Origin: Asparagopsis taxiformis
Lineage: Eukaryota; Rhodophyta; Florideophyceae; Bonnemaisoniales; Bonnemaisoniaceae
Assembly: GCA_030407315.1 (NCBI GenBank)
Contig: JALQPE010000320.1
Span: 186,001 to 250,000 of the forward strand
Length of the DNA stretch: 64,000 nt
Direction: 5' to 3'
Part shown: piece after piece, positions 19,704-29,238 of the stretch
How positions within the stretch are numbered: position 1 is the stretch's first letter
How the letters are laid out: the number at the start of each line of letters is the position of its first letter
Notes under the pieces: model-generated
Databases searched by the model: none
The model's input: only the letters and a program-made list of their open reading frames with translations
Told to the model about the DNA's origin: nothing
Made by a program: the position numbers and the translations under genes

Positions 19704-20783
19704 ATGGCCGAACTACCTTTCTGGGATGAAGACCTTCTAACAGGTTCCATCGAGCCACAATCGCTCCACACTCAACACAATTCCCTTTTCGAAACCAACC
19801 TCTTCTGCAATGAGCCGCTCGATCCAACAATCACCGAAACAGATCTCCCTCTAACTGCCTCACTAACTCCCTCCTTCTCTACCCCTGTCCCACCACTAGC
19901 CCTCCTCACAGCTCCATCTCCATTCCCGCCCAATCCATCCACGCCCTCCAGCCTCCCGGCCTGCCCCGCTCTCACCAACGACCTAAACCTACTAACACCT
20001 CCGCCCAAAGAGTCCTCCCGCTGGAGCTCCTTCATGGACGATAATTGTCCGCTCCGTCGTCGCGTCAAGGTAACAATAACGCCCCATTCCCGATCCAAAC
20101 GCACTGCAGCGCCGCCACCGCGCACACCCTCCCCGCCGCCCAAGCGTCGTCGCGCGACACCCAGCCGACGTCTGCAAACCACCCTCCACTTCTCCCGCCC
20201 AGGCGAGCCGGCCCGCGTGCAGCTATGTCTCCCGTCTCGCCTCACGCCAGCATCAGCCCGACGCCGTCCGGACTGCTCCCCAAAGCTGCAGCGCCAAATC
20301 CAGAAGCGCGATTCGCCGCTCACCCCACCGCCCATGCGTGCGCGCGTCGTCGGCATGCCGCACGCCACTCAGGACGCTTCCAATTCGCGATCGTGTATCA
20401 GTACCGCGCTGGCTGAGCGGATTCAGGCAGCTGCCGAACGCTCTCTGCAACCAACCTCGCCTGTTACCCCGTGTCTGCCGCTCGCGGATGCAGCCGTCAT
20501 GGCTGTGACGCGTGCGGCGGAGGCCTATTCGAACGCGCTGTCCAGACCGCCGACGAGCTGCGCTCCGCAGTCGCCGTTGTGGCCTGTGATCGCGCAGAGA
20601 AAGGTGAAGAAGCGAGGAAGGGGCCGTAAGAGAGCGTCGCGTACGCTGTTGAGTTTTGATGATCATGATGTGGCGCCTCTTCGGGATCCGAAGATGGAAG
20701 GTCTGGACACATCTGAGGAAAGGAGGAGCGCACTCATGGATTATCTCAACTCACCATCGGCGCACAAACAGGTGCTCCGTTGA
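19704..20783 (+). CDS. Orphan Pro/Ser-rich basic protein
   Basis: Unrecognised 359-residue product. The N-terminal 130 residues are acidic then Pro/Thr/Ser-rich, with TPP and SPP sites. The middle contains a bipartite-like nuclear signal (PPPKRRRATPSRR), and a second basic cluster KKRGRGRKRASR lies near residue 305. A short helix-prone segment (about 225-285, with ALAERIQAAAERSL and AVMAVTRAAEAYSNAL) is the only ordered-looking part. Many S/T-P dipeptides suggest phosphorylation by CDK or MAPK. No known domain. The ATG at 19704 follows a TATA-like element by 65 bp. A nuclear, phospho-regulated protein is inferred from composition alone. Confidence 0.6.
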   Translation: MAELPFWDEDLLTGSIEPQSLHTQHNSLFETNLFCNEPLDPTITETDLPLTASLTPSFSTPVPPLALLTAPSPFPPNPSTPSSLPACPALTNDLNLLTPPPKESSRWSSFMDDNCPLRRRVKVTITPHSRSKRTAAPPPRTPSPPPKRRRATPSRRLQTTLHFSRPGEPARVQLCLPSRLTPASARRRPDCSPKLQRQIQKRDSPLTPPPMRARVVGMPHATQDASNSRSCISTALAERIQAAAERSLQPTSPVTPCLPLADAAVMAVTRAAEAYSNALSRPPTSCAPQSPLWPVIAQRKVKKRGRGRKRASRTLLSFDDHDVAPLRDPKMEGLDTSEERRSALMDYLNSPSAHKQVLR

Positions 20784-21090
20784 GTGGTAGTGCAATCTGG
20801 ACAGGAGCTGATGGACTCTGTTGTATAATGTAGCGATCGCGAGTGAGCATCAGAGGCGGGAGTGATGTACAGCGATTCATTTTTGGGATGCTCCCTTGCG
20901 AACCGTGTAGATATCAAACGATTAGATTTCTGTACCTTGTACCTAATGAAATGCCCCCCGCGTCAGATTGTCGGTTAAAATGCGCAAAGCGCGATGAGAC
21001 TCGGGATCGAGCTATCGTCATACTCTTAATTTATACAAAGGATTCACTATCAGTTGTTTCACGCACCAGGTGGCATGTCTGCTACTAACG
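20784..21090. other. Tail-to-tail spacer
   Basis: 307 bp between two convergent genes; it should hold both 3' ends. Nothing else is seen. Confidence 0.5.
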
Positions 21091-22503
21091 CTAGTTGGAC
21101 CATACATGCACATAACCATCCCTGCTACCGGAATAGATCTCGTTCCGCTCTTCGTTGTAGTATAACGCTGTTACACCTTCCAGAGCACGGATGTGATTCA
21201 TCTCATGATCCGGACCACAGGTGATCTTCCCTAATGACTTGCCGGTATCAATCCATGAAAGGTTGATAGAACCATGACCACATTCGCCTTCCTGGAAACA
21301 ATACGAAACTATAATGTCCTGCTGTTGAGTTATGTAAATAGAACTAGTGTTGGAATCGGAGTGGAAAAGGGTGTGATCTTCAAAGACTGTGACGCGCTCG
21401 CCACGAAAGTTCCACACGTTGACCTGCCGCTGCTGAAAAGTGAGGAATAACTCGCTTTCGTACAAAAAGATGAATGCATTAGGAGTGAGAAAATGGCTGC
21501 GCTCCACCTGGATGTGGTTTCCTGTACAGACGTCTACAATTTGAAGGTTTTCATGCTCCTGCTTCACCAACAGCTTCTCATGAAACTGCTCGATGAAATC
21601 GACCTTGCGCTTGCGATGCAACAGGTGACTAATGTCTTTGAGAACATCGCCGTTCTCTACGTTGAGAATGCGTATCGGAACATGGGACTCGTGCCGATGG
21701 AAGATGAGCAGCATGATGCCGGGGGATATCTTAATCTCATCGATGCGCTCATCCATGATAGTGTACAAGTGCTGATAAGTTTTCAAGTCCCACACTTTGT
21801 ACTTTTTATCCTCCGCGGAGAAGGTGAGAATTTTGCTGTTGACATCATCAAACTCCACGAAACCCGGCCATCTGAGGCTCTCCGATTCGAATATGGCATG
21901 ACCGGATTTCAAGTAACCCTTCCGAATGTGCGCCAGCGGTGTCGAGCGACAATGCAACGAGGAGAAATCGTCCTTCCGAAAGACGGAAACCGTAATCAAA
22001 GTGTCATTGGTCTTATTCAAGAACAAGGAGCGGATGACCTCATCATCGGTGACATTCAAGAAGCAGACGCGGGTGCCCAAATCACGGGAGAAAGCTGCAC
22101 ACACGCCATTCAACGTGAGGGAGAAAATCAAATCGCGCGAAGACACAATCTCGATGACCTTGCTTCTCTTGCGCAACCAGAGCATGGAGGACATGAGAGC
22201 GGGGGGGTCATGAGTATCGAGGGAAATCTGGAGCTTCATGGACGAGAATCGCTGCTTTGTGAAAGCAGAAGCAGCATCGGTGGGTCCCATACCCATTTCG
22301 CGAGCCCAGAGTTTCTGCAGGAGTGCTTTGGGGGCTTCCGGGGCGGCGTGGCGACGTCTGCGGGTGCGCTGGAGCCCTGCTGGAAGCACGGTGTCTGGCG
22401 ATGGGGAACGCGGGGAGAGGGCATCGGCGTATGTTCTCTTGCCAGCCTTGGTAGCGTGGAGAGCGGGGGAGGCTTCGTAGGGGCGCTTCTTGGAGGGCGG
22501 CAT
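21091..22503 (-). CDS. WD40-repeat-like beta-propeller protein
   Basis: 470-residue protein with a basic N-terminus (PPSKKRPY ... TRRRRHA, likely nuclear signal). A chain of degenerate WD40-like repeats follows from about residue 100 to the end: YKVWDLKTYQHLY, VNVWNFRGERVTVF and, at the C-terminus, EIYSGSRDGYVHVWSN. The last two are the clearest WD blades. Seven blades fit the length. It resembles a conserved algal/plant group of uncharacterised WD40 proteins, but I cannot name the orthologue. Such propellers act as scaffolds. The ATG at 22503 is preceded by a TGG microsatellite (about 22546-22570) and an E2F-like GGCGGGAA at 22640-22647. Confidence 0.75.
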   Translation of the reverse strand: MPPSKKRPYEASPALHATKAGKRTYADALSPRSPSPDTVLPAGLQRTRRRRHAAPEAPKALLQKLWAREMGMGPTDAASAFTKQRFSSMKLQISLDTHDPPALMSSMLWLRKRSKVIEIVSSRDLIFSLTLNGVCAAFSRDLGTRVCFLNVTDDEVIRSLFLNKTNDTLITVSVFRKDDFSSLHCRSTPLAHIRKGYLKSGHAIFESESLRWPGFVEFDDVNSKILTFSAEDKKYKVWDLKTYQHLYTIMDERIDEIKISPGIMLLIFHRHESHVPIRILNVENGDVLKDISHLLHRKRKVDFIEQFHEKLLVKQEHENLQIVDVCTGNHIQVERSHFLTPNAFIFLYESELFLTFQQRQVNVWNFRGERVTVFEDHTLFHSDSNTSSIYITQQQDIIVSYCFQEGECGHGSINLSWIDTGKSLGKITCGPDHEMNHIRALEGVTALYYNEERNEIYSGSRDGYVHVWSN

Positions 22504-23212
22504 GTTGGCTGGATTGCGATGGGTGGCGATGTGCGTTGCGGAGCGATGGTGGTGGTGGTGGTGGTGGAGGGGCTGATGGATTTGGCGTGGTTGCGGATTA
22601 TTAGCTGGTTGGGTGGCGGTATGGAAATGGGCAGATTTCGGCGGGAATACTCACTGCGAAACAGAAAGCCACGGGGAGCCGCGAGAATAGAGCTCGACGC
22701 AACTTTTTTCAAAATAGTAATTTGCGATAACATGTTAAAAACTGAGGCCGCATTGTAGATGTCGTCTAATAACTTTTGAATGTACGGATACAGCCAATCA
22801 GATTGCACGCGCACAAAAATCCACTTGCAGCGACATGATGGAGTGCGCGCTCTCGCTGTTCGAAATTTCGCACATAACCCGCGCGCGCGCACCCGCCTCT
22901 CTTTGGTAATCCATCTGCGCGCCCATTTGAATTTCTCACATGACAACGTCTCTGTTTTCCCGCCCCCACACCTTCCCAGTCATCCACGCCTCTTTTGCTG
23001 ATCAATTTGTCCACGCATCTACACCTCCGCCTTGGCCGCCCGCTCTTGCATCACCCGCTTATACCATATTCGACTTTCCGTCGTCGCCAATTACACCGCG
23101 ACGACAAATCAACAGCACTCGCATCGCCATGCCGACCACATCTTTATTATTAGCCTCCTCTAACTTACATACCGCCTCGAGTGCCGCTATCAAATTCGTC
23201 CACCGCACATTT
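22504..23212. promoter_or_regulatory. Upstream region of WD40 gene with E2F-like sites
   Basis: 709 bp between the start of the WD40 gene and the stop of MIC60, both on the minus strand. It contains a (TGG)n tract near 22546-22570, GGCGGGAA at 22640-22647 and TTTTCCCGCC at 22955-22964. The last two match the E2F/DP consensus TTTSSCGC. Function is inferred from the motif only. Confidence 0.35.
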
Positions 23213-25225
23213 CTACTGCGATGCACCACTCAACAAGGCTTGCGAAATAATCGCATCCGCCAGAAGAACGTCCGCCGCAAGCTCGGAAGCCACGCGAGCC
23301 TTGGCTGCATCCAACCAATCCTGCATAACATCCTTACTCAGCCCATTCAATCCGTCCAGCGAAATGATAGCTCCCACCAGATCCCCGTCACGCACCAAAC
23401 AGCGCGCTCTTCTGATACGTGCCTCATTCCCAGTGTCCGACCCATCCACATCCTCCACGGCGATTTTCAGTCGGGAGAACACCGCGCCGAGCAGCTGTCC
23501 CCAGATGGTTCCGACGTAGTTTTCCGGCACCATGGCTACGCTAAGTCCGCGTTGTGATGCACTCTGAAAGCGCTTGCGCAGATCATCCAGACTCTCTACA
23601 CCCTTTCGCACTGAGCTCTCAGGCACACTTGCTGCGACGAGCACGCCCAGCTCAGATGATCCAGCTGCCTCTTCCAGATGCTTTCCGATCGGACCGCAGG
23701 AGAATACCGATTGTCGTAGCATAAATGCCGCACAAGACCTTTTTGTGGCAGCCTTTGCACGTTCCGTCTGATTCGCCAGTGATTCAAACAGCTCCGATAG
23801 GGAAGCGACCTGTGCCTTGGCTTCAAGTAGAACTTTCTCACGTTCCACGGTCTGTCCGCGTTCCCGATCCGCATATTCCGTGGCAACAGACTGCCTGAGT
23901 GCTTCCTCTCCTTCTTTCAATAGTTTCGCTAGCTCCTCATCGCGCTCTGCGACAAGCCTCCTCTTCATGGCAGCTGTCCTTTCGTTGAGTATTTTGTTGG
24001 CATTGGTCACTGCTTCTTCTCGTACGCGCACCATCTCTTCCTCATGCTGCTTGGCCACAACTGCTGCCTGTTTGGCTGCCTTCTTGCTATCTTCCACAAT
24101 TTGCGCACGAATCGCTTCTTGTAGTCGCACTGCCTCCCACTTTGTCATGCTTTCCAGTTCAGATCTGAGTGCTTGCACTTCTGAGATTGTACCGGTTTTC
24201 TCGGGTTGTTTGACAGGAAGCGACGCTGGCCTCACCACAGGCGTAAACGTTGAGGGTGGTACTACCTCGGGTTGCGTAACGTTTGCAACATGTTTACGGT
24301 TCGGCTTTTGGTACACCGAGTTATCCACAACATCTCGTCCTTCGACTTCTTCCGCTCGATAGTCACCCTTTCCAAGAAGCCGTGCGAGTTTTCCCTGCCC
24401 AGAAGGCACTGAAGTATGTTTGGAGGATGTTTCATCAGTATCCGAAGAGTCCATAGGAAATGAAGTTTCTGAAGTCATTGGAGGTTCCTTCTCAGTGTCG
24501 ACAACTTGAACTGGACTTTTGGTGACTTCAACTTCTGTAGGCTCGGCAGTAGGTTGGACAAGCGGCGGTACGTCATCAATTTGTTTCTCCTCATTTGGAG
24601 TAGGTTTCTCAACTGGGATAGCTTCGCTGAAATTGGGAACGCTCCTTTGATCATTTGGGTTCATGCCGCTATCAGCATTGGCAACAGCGGCCTTTGATTG
24701 CTCTATATTGCGCAACAAATTAGGCACAGCATCGTATTCTGCGGGCAAACTAGAGCTCGGCTGTTTGCTGTCAACGACACGGTCTGTTTCGCTTGGAGGA
24801 GTCGCTTGGCCAGGTAACGGGGCCGTGCTGGGAATTTTCTCGATTACCGGAACAGCTGCAGGGAAAGTAGTTTGCACATTGGAACGAAATTCTACGCGAC
24901 ATCAACGGGAAGGATGAGAGTGTTAGGTATGGATTGCAAATGCAAGGATCGGATCGCAATCACAATACATCATTGGAATGAGTGCATCAAAAATTTGCAT
25001 ACGGAAGCTCGCTTGCATTCGCAGAATGGATCGAATAGACTTACCATTGTCCGTGGCGACTTTATACACGAATCCGGCAGTTGTGCCTAGAAGAATGAGG
25101 GGCGTCGCTCTTCGCAGAAAGCCGGCGGTCTGGGGCGGATTTGGCGGGTTGGATGTCGGGGCGGTGTTTGTGGAAACGTTGCGCACGCCAGAAAGGGCAA
25201 CCCGTGAAGCCGCAGATCTGAGCAT
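23213..25225 (-). CDS. MIC60: MICOS complex subunit MIC60 (mitofilin), 2 exons
   Basis: Core organiser of mitochondrial crista junctions in the inner membrane. Exons are 25225-25045 and 24891-23213 (minus strand). The 152-nt intron has donor GTAAGT, a CTAAC branch-like sequence about 35 nt before the acceptor, and acceptor GCGTAG. Joined frame: 619 residues. Exon 1 supplies an Arg/Ser-rich mitochondrial presequence (MLRSAASRVALSGVRNVST) and the single inner-membrane span (about 41-57). Exon 2 encodes a long disordered acidic/Pro stretch, a coiled coil (about 285-430, rich in Glu/Lys/Arg/Ala), and the C-terminal mitofilin signature (about 440-610, with the block LSVAMVPENYVGTIWGQLLG). Without exon 1 the protein would have neither presequence nor ATG, so the splice model is well supported. 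Confidence 0.9.
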
Positions 25226-26803
25226 TGGGATGGAAGTGGGCGCGGTCGGCGGGGACGAGTGCGATTGATAATGGCGAACGGATTCAGCACAGCATTGATG
25301 CGAAATGTGGCAGGCGCATCAAAAGAAGTTGGTCGGAATAATCTGTGGTACACTGATTTCGATTCGACTATGGCAGAATATTGATTTTGATTTAGGGTCA
25401 TGACCGAGTCGGATGTAAGAGCCCCGTTGCCCGATCGGACCAGGTTGAAGAGAACAACTTGGAGAGCTTTGATTGGTCGATTGAAATTATGCTACTGTAC
25501 TACAGTACAGCTCTGCTCTCAATTGTTGTCCTGCGCTATGCGACAACCAAGTTTTTGTGGTGTTTTCCAAACAAGTGCCTCAACTCATCGCTTGTGCTGA
25601 GAGAATGGACGTCACATATTTCACATGATGCAATGAACGGATGTGCGCGACGTAAATGCTTCTTCGACCTCATGTGCTGCTCATATTGAAACAGTCCTGG
25701 CGGCGTGACCGTACAAGCCCTACATTGAAAGGGCGAAGATCGTGCGTCGCGAACTGAGGCACGTTCGGCTCTAGGCCGCGGGCGTTCGTTCTTTCTAACG
25801 CAAGTCGCAGGTCGCAATGGCAAGGTATCTGCTGTTCACACTGCGGTATCGGACCCCGGGCCATGCTGGATGGACCAGTCATTCTGTGGTTTTCTGTTTC
25901 ACTACTTGTCTCCAAGTCGCATGTCCAGACCCGCTACTAGAGTGTTGAACAAGCGGTGAATTTACGCAGGCACGCCGCACGTCAGACGGGTCTGGTGAGT
26001 ACGAGTCACAAGTATTATAGTGTTTGGAGCATGGCATTTCATCTACTGAGTGGTTGACAACTACACTAAGTGCCGCTCCGCTCTCAATCAGCAAATAACT
26101 CGAGTCTAGACGCGACATTGGTTCACTAACCGGCGGAGAGAAATATTGAATCTACCTGACACTGGAGGGAGTTAGGCCCGCAATGCGAGATATATCGATG
26201 ATCACGTCCCACGAAAGCGGATGATGGCGACATAGAGTGGCCTAATATAGAGTTTTGAGATGCAGAATGCGCAGTCGACAATTGCTTACGAGGTTCGGAA
26301 ACTGAGCATTTGGCCAATAGAATTGTAGAGCGTGTAGATGATGCACTTGTAAGATCAACTAGTGTTACATATAACTATACGCAGCGTGCGAGTACGAAAT
26401 GGTCCGACAGCGAAGCAGAAGCAGTGCGTTGAATCTTCACTACGGACACTCTCAGCGTAGCTGGTATGGTACTGCGCAGTTGTAAACAGCAACCGTTTGT
26501 ACAACGTTGCCATCGGTTGTAGGACTGCCAGGCACAAGATACGTTGATACATACATTGCCAGACACGCCTCCCTTCCTCGTTTGAATTGTCGGTACTGGT
26601 CGAGGGAGCGGTATGATCGTGAAACGCTGCAACTTTTCTAATTAAATTGCACCATGACCTGCTCGATGATGTGTAATAACAGCTGCCGCACTTTCCGTCT
26701 AATACCGTACACCCTGATACCAATGCGATGAAATCACCAATCCTACCCACGCCACTTGCATCCACCATCTCCAGCTCGTGAACTCACAGCTTCACAACAA
26801 TCC
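25226..26803. other. Divergent intergenic region, MIC60 / RAD18-like
   Basis: 1.58 kb between two starts. It contains the tandem inverted pair TACTGTAC-TACAGTA at 25493-25507, the same 7-mer that is clustered upstream of the cyclin gene. The rest shows only short frames with random composition; no tRNA or transposon is seen. Confidence 0.45.
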
Positions 26804-29134
26804 ATGCAACCATCACAACCGTCAACTCCGTCCGCCAACCCAACCGCTCAGCCGACGGAAACGCCCTCCACGACATGCAATGCGCAAGCGACGCTCAACT
26901 CTCTGCGACAAAACTTCACCTGTGATCTCTGTCGCGACATATTCACAGCGCCAGTTCGACTCCCATGCGACCACATATTCTGCTCAGCCTGCATTCGTCT
27001 CCACTTCACAATGCGTTCCCAATGCCCCTCTGCAGCCTGCCACGACAGCCGCGAGACGGTAACAACAGCATCATTAACACCGCTGCGTCATCTCGATCGC
27101 TCTCTGCTTCCGCTGCGAACAAGTCCAACTGCTGCGCCTTCCGTGGCCCCCGACCAGCATGAACTGCAGTACATGCCCTTTCTGCTCTGTCTCAAGGACG
27201 CCGCCGCCCGGCATAGATTCACCACTGTGCTCAGACAGTTGGGACTGGTCTGCACGGGCAAACTGACAGAGCTTGCCAATCGACACAAGAATTTTGTTAT
27301 CGCGTGGAATGCCAATGTGGACAGTGCTTTTCCGCGTGCCAAAGCTGACATTGCCGCACAGATCACCGCTGATGAGCGCAAGGCTCGAATGGCGCAATCT
27401 CGTGCATCGAACCGTCCGTTCTTTCAGAGGCGACGCTCAGCTCCCTCTGATCCGATTCCAACTCCGTCCAGTGACTCCCTTATGCCGGCGGAGGGGGATG
27501 ACCATAATACACTCATTTTCAAGCTTCGCCAGCGCGAACAGCTTGTTAGAGATGCGGCGGGATTGCCTCCGCGTCCGTGCAAAAGAGTCAGAACTGAGTC
27601 CCCACCACCTGTTCAAGGCGCGGATCGTAATTCCACTGTAATTACCAATGTGGGTGAGATCACTCCAGCAGAGAACAACTCTCTTGAAGCGCGTCTCGAT
27701 GTCCCAGATTTGGTGCAAAATGAACGTGCAACTGCCCAAGTCGCACTGAACTCAATGCGTGAACGTCAAAACAGCCAGCCTGCTCCGTCCAATCAAGCGA
27801 GAGATATGCCTTTCGCTTTCAATATTGAAAAGAACGCGCGCGCATCTGCGATGCAAATTGAAGAGGCAGTGCAACCAGTTGAGACAAGCAATGCTTCCAG
27901 TGCGATTACTGCGAATCCAGCTCAGTCGAGGACAGAAACACCTTTCGATCCGTCCCAATCCGTGCCGAATGAAAATATGATGCGTTCATCACAGCAGCAA
28001 CCATCATTACGTCAGACATATCACGCTTCCTCTACTTCACCTACATTGCACTTTAATGTTCGCCCAAGCTCGTCCCGATCTGTGCATGATTCAGACCACG
28101 GAGCTTCTAACATACCCTGCGCTGGGTCAGCAAGTCAGCCATCGTCTCTCCGTATGAGATCCATGTCCCAACCAATACTGTCCACTGCAATGTCATACAG
28201 AGATCGGGTTGAACAAAACCAGTGGAAGGCGAGAAGTGACGCGTCTATCAATCCAGCACTAGTGCCGACTTCCTCCCAACCCCCACACTCACCCAGAGCA
28301 CAACGACCGTTCCGCCCGAACACAGCGCGAGTTTATGCAACACAAGCAGCTTCACAAAATGAAAGGCGCATCTTACAATCACCATCAAACGCGTTACCGA
28401 ATAGTAATCAAGCAGATTATCCGACATGGAGTCGCCCATATGCCGGTCAACTGAAAAACACGCCCAGCGTATCGGGTCCTGCATCGTTGCTGTATGCAAA
28501 CGTCACACAGAAACCTTCAAACACGTCTGCAGCACATACAGAAGCCAATGCATCGATTGGTGTACCTGGATTACATGAAACACAATCTCAAGTTTTGGAC
28601 GCAAACAATACCGCAGCTAATCTCGCAAACAAATCTCAAAGTTCAGTTGACAGTGAGGTTATTCACCATATCACGCTGGATATAAATAATATCGGCTTGC
28701 CAGCAGATCCGCCACCTCGGCAGTCATCACCCGCAGCAGAAGGGCATCGAGTCCAACAGAGTGCGGTTCCAACTGTGATTGAAGTGGAAGGCACAGCTGC
28801 GAAGACGTGTCCGAGTAACAGAAGAGGGGTTTCTCCACAGACGCTTGACACGGCAAATCGAGCGGCTTATTTAACGCCAAACGGCTCCTCACAAGAGTCT
28901 CATGGATCATCTGCACATATGACTGAATCGCCGTTTATTAGAAACACTCAGAATATTGAGCAGCACAGCCAAATATGCAGCGTGAATGCTTCGCTTTCTC
29001 AAAGTGATAACACGCCTTTGACGGCTGAACAACTGCGGCGAATAAACCAAAACAAGTTGAGAGCAATGGAACGAAGGCGGCAGTTTCAAAGAAGACGGCA
29101 AATGGAAAACTCTTGCTCACAACCTAACATGTAA
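26804..29134 (+). CDS. RAD18-like RING-SAP E3 ubiquitin ligase
   Basis: Probable post-replication repair ligase that mono-ubiquitinates PCNA with Rad6. The 776-residue product has a C3HC4 RING at 40-79 (Cys40, Cys43, Cys55, His57, Cys60, Cys63, Cys74, Cys79) and a SAP-type DNA-binding segment at about 124-175. That segment ends NRHKNFVIAWNANVDSAFP, closely like the RAD18 pattern of HQEFVHMYNAQCDALHP. No C2HC UBZ finger is visible between RING and SAP, unlike animal and fungal RAD18. Residues about 200-735 are Ser/Gln/Pro-rich and look disordered. A charged helix at the very C-terminus (about 738-766) resembles the RPA32-binding motif of SMARCAL1 and XPA. The start is the first in-frame ATG (26804); the frame opens earlier only with TTG. 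Confidence 0.78.
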   Translation: MQPSQPSTPSANPTAQPTETPSTTCNAQATLNSLRQNFTCDLCRDIFTAPVRLPCDHIFCSACIRLHFTMRSQCPSAACHDSRETVTTASLTPLRHLDRSLLPLRTSPTAAPSVAPDQHELQYMPFLLCLKDAAARHRFTTVLRQLGLVCTGKLTELANRHKNFVIAWNANVDSAFPRAKADIAAQITADERKARMAQSRASNRPFFQRRRSAPSDPIPTPSSDSLMPAEGDDHNTLIFKLRQREQLVRDAAGLPPRPCKRVRTESPPPVQGADRNSTVITNVGEITPAENNSLEARLDVPDLVQNERATAQVALNSMRERQNSQPAPSNQARDMPFAFNIEKNARASAMQIEEAVQPVETSNASSAITANPAQSRTETPFDPSQSVPNENMMRSSQQQPSLRQTYHASSTSPTLHFNVRPSSSRSVHDSDHGASNIPCAGSASQPSSLRMRSMSQPILSTAMSYRDRVEQNQWKARSDASINPALVPTSSQPPHSPRAQRPFRPNTARVYATQAASQNERRILQSPSNALPNSNQADYPTWSRPYAGQLKNTPSVSGPASLLYANVTQKPSNTSAAHTEANASIGVPGLHETQSQVLDANNTAANLANKSQSSVDSEVIHHITLDINNIGLPADPPPRQSSPAAEGHRVQQSAVPTVIEVEGTAAKTCPSNRRGVSPQTLDTANRAAYLTPNGSSQESHGSSAHMTESPFIRNTQNIEQHSQICSVNASLSQSDNTPLTAEQLRRINQNKLRAMERRRQFQRRRQMENSCSQPNM

Positions 29135-29238
29135 AATAGCTTCGTTGCTCGAAGGGTAAGCGTGTATTATGACATACTGCTTCAAAATTTGCTGGCGCTC
29201 TCTCAGATCGCCAGTGTTTATTTTCCTGTTTATTAGTA

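Noticed and set aside
25401..25430. ATG exon MTESD followed by GTAAGA
   Set aside because: Five codons before a donor-like word with no matching downstream exon; likely chance.
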